From a virus, in the IMG/VR virus record IMGVR_UViG_3300044732_002014, positions 1 to 43,578 of that record: 43,578 nucleotides of DNA; one strand, written 5' to 3'. Positions within the stretch are counted from its first letter, which is position 1. Each line of letters opens with the position of its first letter. Positions 39,832-43,578 of this stretch are shown one piece after another. The notes beneath the pieces are model-generated. The model was not told the origin of the DNA and ran no database searches. It worked only from the letters and a program-made list of their open reading frames with translations. The position numbers and the translations under genes were made by a program.

Positions 39832-39848
39832 TCTAAAGAAAGTAAAAT
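39832..39848 (+). promoter_or_regulatory. 17-bp promoter element
   Basis: TCTAAAGAAAGTAAAAT. Confidence 0.8.
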
Positions 39849-39882
39849 GAGAGGGTAAGCACAACTAACGAAAGGACAAAGC

Positions 39883-40275
39883 ATGGAAGTAGATAAGAAG
39901 ACTGCGACAGCAATCACAGATGAGATTGAGGCGGCAGCCAAGGCAATCTTTGCAAAGCATGGTCTCATGCGAGGCAAGGTATCTACCAAGTACGGAATGG
40001 GATATGAGCTCAAGATCACAGCAGACCTGGCCACAATCGACGAAAGCGGAATCAATCTTTCTAGCCGTGAGGCCCAGGACTACACTGCTCTACACTTCCT
40101 CTACGATCTTCCTGAAGGACTTCTTGGCAAGAAGTTCAAGGTCAATGGAAAGGAATACATCTTCGCAGGCATCGCAACCAAGCGAAGCAAGTATCCAATC
40201 TATGTGAAGAACGTAGAAACAGGAGCCATGTCATTCTTCCAGAGTGGCGTCAAGCGCTACCTGGTGAGTGCATAG
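39883..40275 (+). CDS. Hypothetical protein
   Basis: 130 residues, mixed alpha/beta (GKKFKVNGKEYIFAGIATK). Stop overlaps next start as TAGTG. Unknown. Confidence 0.73.
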   Translation: MEVDKKTATAITDEIEAAAKAIFAKHGLMRGKVSTKYGMGYELKITADLATIDESGINLSSREAQDYTALHFLYDLPEGLLGKKFKVNGKEYIFAGIATKRSKYPIYVKNVETGAMSFFQSGVKRYLVSA

Positions 40276-40460
40276 TGGACTACGAAGTAAGGGCCACCTT
40301 CTACGTCAGCGATGAAGCTGACGCAGAGGTGGCTCTTGCTGAGCAGCTCCACAACTACATCGTCTCGCTCATGAACGCGACGGATCCGGTCATATCGATC
40401 AGTCCGGTACCCGAGCCTCCGGATGCGGAGATCTTCCAGTTTCCAAAGAAAGTAGAATGA
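40275..40460 (+). CDS. Hypothetical protein whose C-terminus is encoded by a promoter
   Basis: 61 residues from GTG 40275 (TAGTG overlap). Beta strand then helix (DEADAEVALAEQLHNYIV). The last codons (FPKKVE) lie inside the next 17-bp promoter element. Unknown function. Confidence 0.68.
   Translation: MDYEVRATFYVSDEADAEVALAEQLHNYIVSLMNATDPVISISPVPEPPDAEIFQFPKKVE
40442..40458 (+). promoter_or_regulatory. 17-bp promoter element, leaderless, inside upstream gene
   Basis: TCCAAAGAAAGTAGAAT; ATG 40465 follows after six bases. Confidence 0.7.
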
Positions 40461-40464
40461 CGGC

Positions 40465-40638
40465 ATGGGACTACTCTCGTTATACATCGCCGCAAAGTAC
40501 GGCGAAAGCAAAACCAAGAAGAAGGTCAGCGCGGCGCTCGAAGATGCCGAGACGGTATGTGATCACTGCGGCCATCCACTTTACAGGCACGCCCCTGATG
40601 CTCGCCGGACGTGTCCGACGTACGTGACGGTGTCGTAA
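40465..40638 (+). CDS. Zinc-finger peptide, 57 residues
   Basis: Leaderless ATG; starts MGLLSLYIAAKYGESK. CDHCGHPLYRHAP and a later Cys form a zinc site. The stop overlaps the next start (TAATG). Confidence 0.7.
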   Translation: MGLLSLYIAAKYGESKTKKKVSAALEDAETVCDHCGHPLYRHAPDARRTCPTYVTVS

Positions 40639-41054
40639 TGTCAGGCTCGTGGATTACACTCGAGCCAGACGGCGAGTTCGAGAGATACGTTCCAAGGCGT
40701 GGCCTCTGGACAGGAGACGTTCAGACGGACTCAGTTGTCGTGCGCCCAGGCGTGCGCATGATCTGGCTCGACGACGAGCTATCGAACAAGTACCCGATCA
40801 ACTATCTAGCAACAGGCATCGTGTCATGGCTTGCGCAGTCGGGAGGTTGGCCAGCGCCATTGCCTGATGCGATCCGTGGACGGGTAACGTTTACACACGA
40901 TGGTGTCAGTGCAGTGACAGGCATCTACGACGAGCTGTCAGAGACTGATGTAAATACAATCAGAGTGTACGCGCTCAAGGCACGCGTTGCGATCCGCAGT
41001 GAGATGAGCGGTGTCCCGCTGGGACCAAGCGGTCCGTTTCTCTCGGAGCTGTAA
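40638..41054 (+). CDS. Hypothetical protein
   Basis: 138 residues from ATG 40638 (TAATG overlap with the zinc peptide; the frame to 40611 is inside that gene). No known domain. Confidence 0.72.
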   Translation: MSGSWITLEPDGEFERYVPRRGLWTGDVQTDSVVVRPGVRMIWLDDELSNKYPINYLATGIVSWLAQSGGWPAPLPDAIRGRVTFTHDGVSAVTGIYDELSETDVNTIRVYALKARVAIRSEMSGVPLGPSGPFLSEL

Positions 41055-41071
41055 ACTAGAGAAAGTAAAAT
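41055..41071 (+). promoter_or_regulatory. 17-bp promoter element, leaderless
   Basis: ACTAGAGAAAGTAAAAT; ATG after six bases. Confidence 0.75.
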
Positions 41072-41077
41072 GATCGC

Positions 41078-41263
41078 ATGGCAACAATGAAAACAATCAG
41101 TATCCTCATCGACGAGGTCGAAGCTGGAATCATGGACGCGATGTTCGACTACCCGGACGTCAGCCCCGATGATCTAGCTCCGGAAGTAATCCGCAACATA
41201 GTCAGGGGTGTCCCTGACAACATATCGACATATGTCTTCAACCACTTTGGTCTTGAAAACTAA
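41078..41263 (+). CDS. Acidic hypothetical protein
   Basis: 61 residues, acidic and helical (LIDEVEAGIMDAMFDYPDVS). Leaderless start. Unknown. Confidence 0.7.
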   Translation: MATMKTISILIDEVEAGIMDAMFDYPDVSPDDLAPEVIRNIVRGVPDNISTYVFNHFGLEN

Positions 41264-41280
41264 ACTGGGGAATATATAAT
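41264..41280 (+). promoter_or_regulatory. 17-bp promoter element
   Basis: ACTGGGGAATATATAAT. Confidence 0.72.
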
Positions 41281-41311
41281 GATCTCACAAGCAACGACGA
41301 AAGGAAACGTA

Positions 41312-41608
41312 ATGATTACAAAGATCACTGGCATGAATCTAGATGAGGCCTTGTTCAAGTCTCAAGGTGATGACACAGAAGTCTACGTGACACTCGAGAC
41401 AGATGGATTCGTGGTCACATGGGGCGATTACATTGCCAATGTCTGGGAAGAAAAGTACGTGTCACTAGGCACTGCCTTGGCCAGGGCCGCGGTTCTCGTG
41501 CACGCCTCAGAACACAATGCGAACTTCATGTTCGAACAATCCTCCCCGGAAGAATTCTCGAGCGCATGGGAATCCGCGATGAAGTCCTTCGTATTCTTCG
41601 AGGGCTAA
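41312..41608 (+). CDS. Hypothetical protein
   Basis: 98 residues from ATG 41312 after ACGAAAGGAAA; the ATG at 41279 is part of the promoter. Acidic, ends FVFFEG. Confidence 0.7.
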   Translation: MITKITGMNLDEALFKSQGDDTEVYVTLETDGFVVTWGDYIANVWEEKYVSLGTALARAAVLVHASEHNANFMFEQSSPEEFSSAWESAMKSFVFFEG

Positions 41609-41610
41609 AA

Positions 41611-41627
41611 ACTTGGGCGAGTATAAT
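41611..41627 (+). promoter_or_regulatory. 17-bp promoter element
   Basis: ACTTGGGCGAGTATAAT. Confidence 0.68.
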
Positions 41628-41654
41628 GGCACTATCAACGACGAAGGGAACAAC

Positions 41655-41876
41655 ATGACACCAATAAGAATCACCTCATCAACGATCCGCGACGCCATCG
41701 AGCCCATGTTCGACGCCGGCCGGGTGCATAACCTCACGTTCAAGAACTTTGAATACGACAAGGATGGCGACGTTGCATTTGACGTCATATTCCCGTCATA
41801 CTTCACGAAAAATGACTTCATCGACATGTGTCGTGAATACCAACTCGACGAACTCATCGATCTCATCGAAGAGTAA
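41655..41876 (+). CDS. Acidic hypothetical protein
   Basis: 73 residues from ATG 41655 (ACGAAGGGA upstream). Acidic C-terminus (LDELIDLIEE). Unknown. Confidence 0.68.
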   Translation: MTPIRITSSTIRDAIEPMFDAGRVHNLTFKNFEYDKDGDVAFDVIFPSYFTKNDFIDMCREYQLDELIDLIEE

Positions 41877-41893
41877 ACTGGGGAAAGTATAAT
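41877..41893 (+). promoter_or_regulatory. 17-bp promoter element
   Basis: ACTGGGGAAAGTATAAT. Confidence 0.75.
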
Positions 41894-41921
41894 GAACTTA
41901 CACAACGACGAAAGGAAAAGC

Positions 41922-42185
41922 ATGACAAAGTTTGAGTATTACCTAGACGTTGCCTTTGGCGACGATTACAAGACACTTGCACATTCACTCGAGGTCTTGA
42001 GCGAAAAATGCCCATCGGCATGGGTTCGAATCCTCCGGGCGGAAGGCCCGGGTGGCGGATGGCCAGAGTTGGTTATCACCATTGACGAGTCCGATAACGA
42101 GGCGTTCTGTGAATGGTACGGCGGCGAAGGGGCAACCCCGGCAAGCCTGCTCGCGGAATGCGACATCGAACCAACGGTGATCTAA
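41922..42185 (+). CDS. Hypothetical protein
   Basis: 87 residues from ATG 41922. Mixed, with GPGGGWPELVITID. Unknown. Confidence 0.7.
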   Translation: MTKFEYYLDVAFGDDYKTLAHSLEVLSEKCPSAWVRILRAEGPGGGWPELVITIDESDNEAFCEWYGGEGATPASLLAECDIEPTVI

Positions 42186-42197
42186 AGAAAGTAAGAT
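42181..42197 (+). promoter_or_regulatory. 17-bp promoter element
   Basis: TCTAAAGAAAGTAAGAT; contains the upstream TAA. Confidence 0.8.
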
Positions 42198-42222
42198 TGC
42201 CACATCAACGAAAGGACAAGAC

Positions 42223-42444
42223 ATGAGTAACGAATTGATCGGCGCGACGATAGTCGCCATACGTCCAATGACGGGCGCGGAGATGGAGAAGGAAGGTTGG
42301 ACGGACGGTCGCAATCGCGGCGAGGCCGCAGCCATAGTTCTCTCGAACGGGACGGTCATCTATCCGTCATGCGACGAAGAAGGCAATGCACCAGGCGCGC
42401 TGTTCGGGGTCGAGGCAGACGGCACAGCATTTGCCCTGTGCTAA
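42223..42444 (+). CDS. Conserved small phage protein
   Basis: 73 residues. IGATIVAIRPMT, EKEGW, NGTVIYPSCDEEGNAPGALF is a pattern shared with small proteins of many large phages; function unknown. Confidence 0.76.
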   Translation: MSNELIGATIVAIRPMTGAEMEKEGWTDGRNRGEAAAIVLSNGTVIYPSCDEEGNAPGALFGVEADGTAFALC

Positions 42445-42461
42445 ACTAAAGTAAGTACAAT
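42445..42461 (+). promoter_or_regulatory. 17-bp promoter element
   Basis: ACTAAAGTAAGTACAAT. Confidence 0.7.
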
Positions 42462-42489
42462 CTACTCATCAACGACGAAAGGACAACCC

Positions 42490-42654
42490 ATGCGAAAGCA
42501 AGTACTCATCATCGAATTCAATGCGATGCACATCAGTCTCGTGTCTGCGATCCGCACCGCGATCAACGACTGGGAAGACAACAACGGCGACATCGATTGG
42601 AACATCGAGTCGTTCGTGGTAGAAACGGACAACGACTCGGTCTCGTCGAACTAA
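42490..42654 (+). CDS. Small acidic hypothetical protein
   Basis: 54 residues (MRKQVLIIEFNAMHISL..., then DWEDNNGDIDW), ACGAAAGGACA upstream. Unknown. Confidence 0.7.
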   Translation: MRKQVLIIEFNAMHISLVSAIRTAINDWEDNNGDIDWNIESFVVETDNDSVSSN

Positions 42655-42666
42655 TGAAAGTAAGAT
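42650..42666 (+). promoter_or_regulatory. 17-bp promoter element
   Basis: ACTAATGAAAGTAAGAT; contains the upstream TAA. Confidence 0.75.
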
Positions 42667-42699
42667 GAGTCCATCAACCTAGACGAAAGGACAAAGCAA

Positions 42700-42816
42700 A
42701 TGTGTCAATGTGAAGATCGCCCATGTTGCGGGCACGCAGCCGAGGAACGTGCGGATGACGCCTACTGGGCAGAACGCGCCTACTACGGCGAGGACGACGA
42801 CTCGGACTACGAGTAA
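42700..42816 (+). CDS. 38-residue Cys-rich acidic peptide
   Basis: MCQCEDRPCCGHAAEERADD... with four Cys and one His in the first 12 residues (likely metal site) and an acidic end. ACGAAAGGACA upstream. Confidence 0.65.
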   Translation: MCQCEDRPCCGHAAEERADDAYWAERAYYGEDDDSDYE

Positions 42817-42826
42817 AGTCATCGCG

Positions 42827-42856
42827 GCCCGTTGCGCCTTCGCCGGCGTGACGGGC
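42827..42856 (+). terminator. 12-bp hairpin terminator
   Basis: GCCCGTTGCGCC / GGCGTGACGGGC (two G-T pairs), TTCGCC loop. Confidence 0.65.
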
Positions 42857-42868
42857 ACGCAAACTCGA

Positions 42869-42885
42869 ACTAGAGAAAGTAAGAT
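42869..42885 (+). promoter_or_regulatory. 17-bp promoter element, leaderless
   Basis: ACTAGAGAAAGTAAGAT; ATG after six bases. Confidence 0.75.
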
Positions 42886-42891
42886 GGAGAC

Positions 42892-43071
42892 ATGACAAAC
42901 ACACTGAAACGAACAGCCAAGGAACTTGTGTCCTTGTGCGAAGACATCTACGGCGACCAGCCATACGAGCAGGTCGACGCGATCCGCGAGGCATACGTCC
43001 GCTCCGCCGGCCTAACGGCAGAGCAGGCGTCGAAACTCGAGCGCGAGTTCGCGCTACTGGGATATCTCTAA
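42892..43071 (+). CDS. Small helical protein
   Basis: 59 residues (TAKELVSLCEDIYGDQPYEQ); acidic and helical, leaderless start. Unknown. Confidence 0.7.
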   Translation: MTNTLKRTAKELVSLCEDIYGDQPYEQVDAIREAYVRSAGLTAEQASKLEREFALLGYL

Positions 43072-43088
43072 ACTAGAGAAAGTAAAAT
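43072..43088 (+). promoter_or_regulatory. 17-bp promoter element
   Basis: ACTAGAGAAAGTAAAAT. Confidence 0.8.
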
Positions 43089-43121
43089 CTAGTCATCAAC
43101 CTAAACGACGAAAGGAACAAA

Positions 43122-43262
43122 ATGACGGACGAAGCACTCGCCAACGCTGGCTATGTGAATCACATCAACAAAGGGTCAAAGCGCCAGTACACCTGGGAGG
43201 AATTGAAAGAGATGGGTTGCCCGACCTACATCACACCAGAAGGCTGGATAACCTGGGACTAA
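43122..43262 (+). CDS. 46-residue hypothetical protein
   Basis: Starts MTDEALANAGYVNHINK, ends TPEGWITWD. ACGAAAGGAACA upstream. Unknown. Confidence 0.65.
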   Translation: MTDEALANAGYVNHINKGSKRQYTWEELKEMGCPTYITPEGWITWD

Positions 43263-43297
43263 CGTCCCGGGTAATCCCGGCTGGCCGGCTGGTCGAT

Positions 43298-43314
43298 TCC
43301 AAAGAAAGTAAAAT
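43298..43314 (+). promoter_or_regulatory. 17-bp promoter element without downstream gene
   Basis: TCCAAAGAAAGTAAAAT; followed by a structured stretch. Confidence 0.75.
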
Positions 43315-43320
43315 GGCGAC

Positions 43321-43460
43321 ATAAGGTTTGGTTGGGTATTTACCAACCAGGAAGGTACAGGGTAATCCCTGCTAAGCAAAGCGTCCATCACGCACAAGAG
43401 CATACCGGCCATTGCGGCTGGTCCCTGCCAAGCAGGCAAGTATGAACAGCGGCCTTCCAA
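43321..43460 (+). ncRNA. Candidate structured RNA 2
   Basis: Starts ~7 bases after an orphan promoter element. Five hairpins in order: TGGTTGGGTA/TACCAACCA (43329-43349, one bulge), CAGGG/CCCTG (43358-43371), GCG/CGC (43381-43393), ACCGGCC/GGCTGGT (43404-43422, one G-T) and CCTGC/GCAGG (43424-43436); GGAAGG near 43350 can close with CCTTCC near 43453. No start codon with a ribosome site and no frame of use. Ends before the next promoter. Confidence 0.6.
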
Positions 43461-43462
43461 AT

Positions 43463-43479
43463 TCTAATGAAAGTAAGAT
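43463..43479 (+). promoter_or_regulatory. 17-bp promoter element
   Basis: TCTAATGAAAGTAAGAT. Confidence 0.75.
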
Positions 43480-43507
43480 GACGGCAAGCAACGATGAAAG
43501 GACAGCA

Positions 43508-43578
43508 ATGGCAAACATGACATACATGGCAATCGCGATCGTGGAAGAGGCGAACTCGATGGGCCCGGATGTAGACCG
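43508..43578 (+). CDS. Small gene, cut off by window end
   Basis: ATG after GAAAGGACAGCA; starts MANMTYMAIAIVEEANS and is open to the edge. Confidence 0.6.
   Translation, partial: MANMTYMAIAIVEEANSMGPDVD

Noticed and set aside
43176-43460. Minus-strand 94-codon frame across candidate RNA 2
   Set aside because: Opposes the array direction, has no ribosome site and Pro/Gly/Trp-rich random composition.

Overview
The window is a stretch of a tailed bacteriophage genome, or a prophage of the same kind, whose host is almost certainly an actinobacterium. Support for the phage part: collagen-like tail fibre genes, a primase-helicase, three different lysin-type enzymes with holin-like neighbours, a terminase-small-subunit-like gene and dense overlapping small genes. 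Support for the host part: a WhiB-family protein, DUF3039- and DUF732-like proteins, an adenosylcobalamin (class II) ribonucleotide reductase, an actinobacterial Nei2-like DNA glycosylase, Thr-rich secreted proteins, and many starts that look leaderless. The moderate GC of the left two thirds suggests an aquatic actinobacterium rather than Streptomyces (inference).

Layout. 1-2.7 kb (minus): tail fibre and appendage genes. 2.8-4.0 kb (minus): a metallophosphoesterase and a small helix-turn-helix protein. 4.3-7.3 kb (plus): primase-helicase operon with ATGA overlaps. 7.4-9.1 kb (minus): a small serine recombinase next to two more tail genes. 9.3-12.6 kb: an SLT-like lysozyme, then (minus) a VanY-type endolysin, a holin-like protein and a TauD-like oxygenase. 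12.6-19.5 kb (plus): methyltransferase, GH130-like protein, Nei glycosylase, DUF3039 protein, class II RNR, GT61-like glycosyltransferase, membrane proteins, WhiB. 19.5-27.4 kb (minus): a tightly coupled operon of small regulators, a lipoprotein and membrane peptides, two tandem prolyl-hydroxylase-like oxygenases, Pro/Thr-rich membrane proteins, a thermonuclease, a metallothionein-like peptide and a 642-residue Thr-rich secreted protein. 27.45-28.8 kb: a divergent intergenic region packed with GTAC motifs, palindromes and AT-rich DNA (candidate replication origin), a zinc-finger gene, tRNA-Thr and a long structured non-coding stretch. 28.8-31.6 kb (plus): membrane protein, Lys/Ala-rich protein, terminase-small-like protein, CHAP-like endolysin.

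30.4-43.6 kb (plus) is the most striking part: about 30 mostly tiny, mostly unknown genes, including a MoxR-type AAA ATPase plus a vWA/HExxH protein. Nearly every gene or short gene pair is preceded by its own copy of a gapless 17-bp promoter-like element (consensus WCTRRRGAAAGTAARAT, 27 copies), followed either by a conserved A/C-rich leader with the ribosome site ACGAAAGGACA or, in four cases, directly by the start codon six bases after the -10 box. Two copies are followed by no gene but by a run of hairpins, so they probably drive small structured RNAs. This resembles in design the host-takeover gene arrays that some large phages carry in their terminal repeats (inference by analogy with SPO1).
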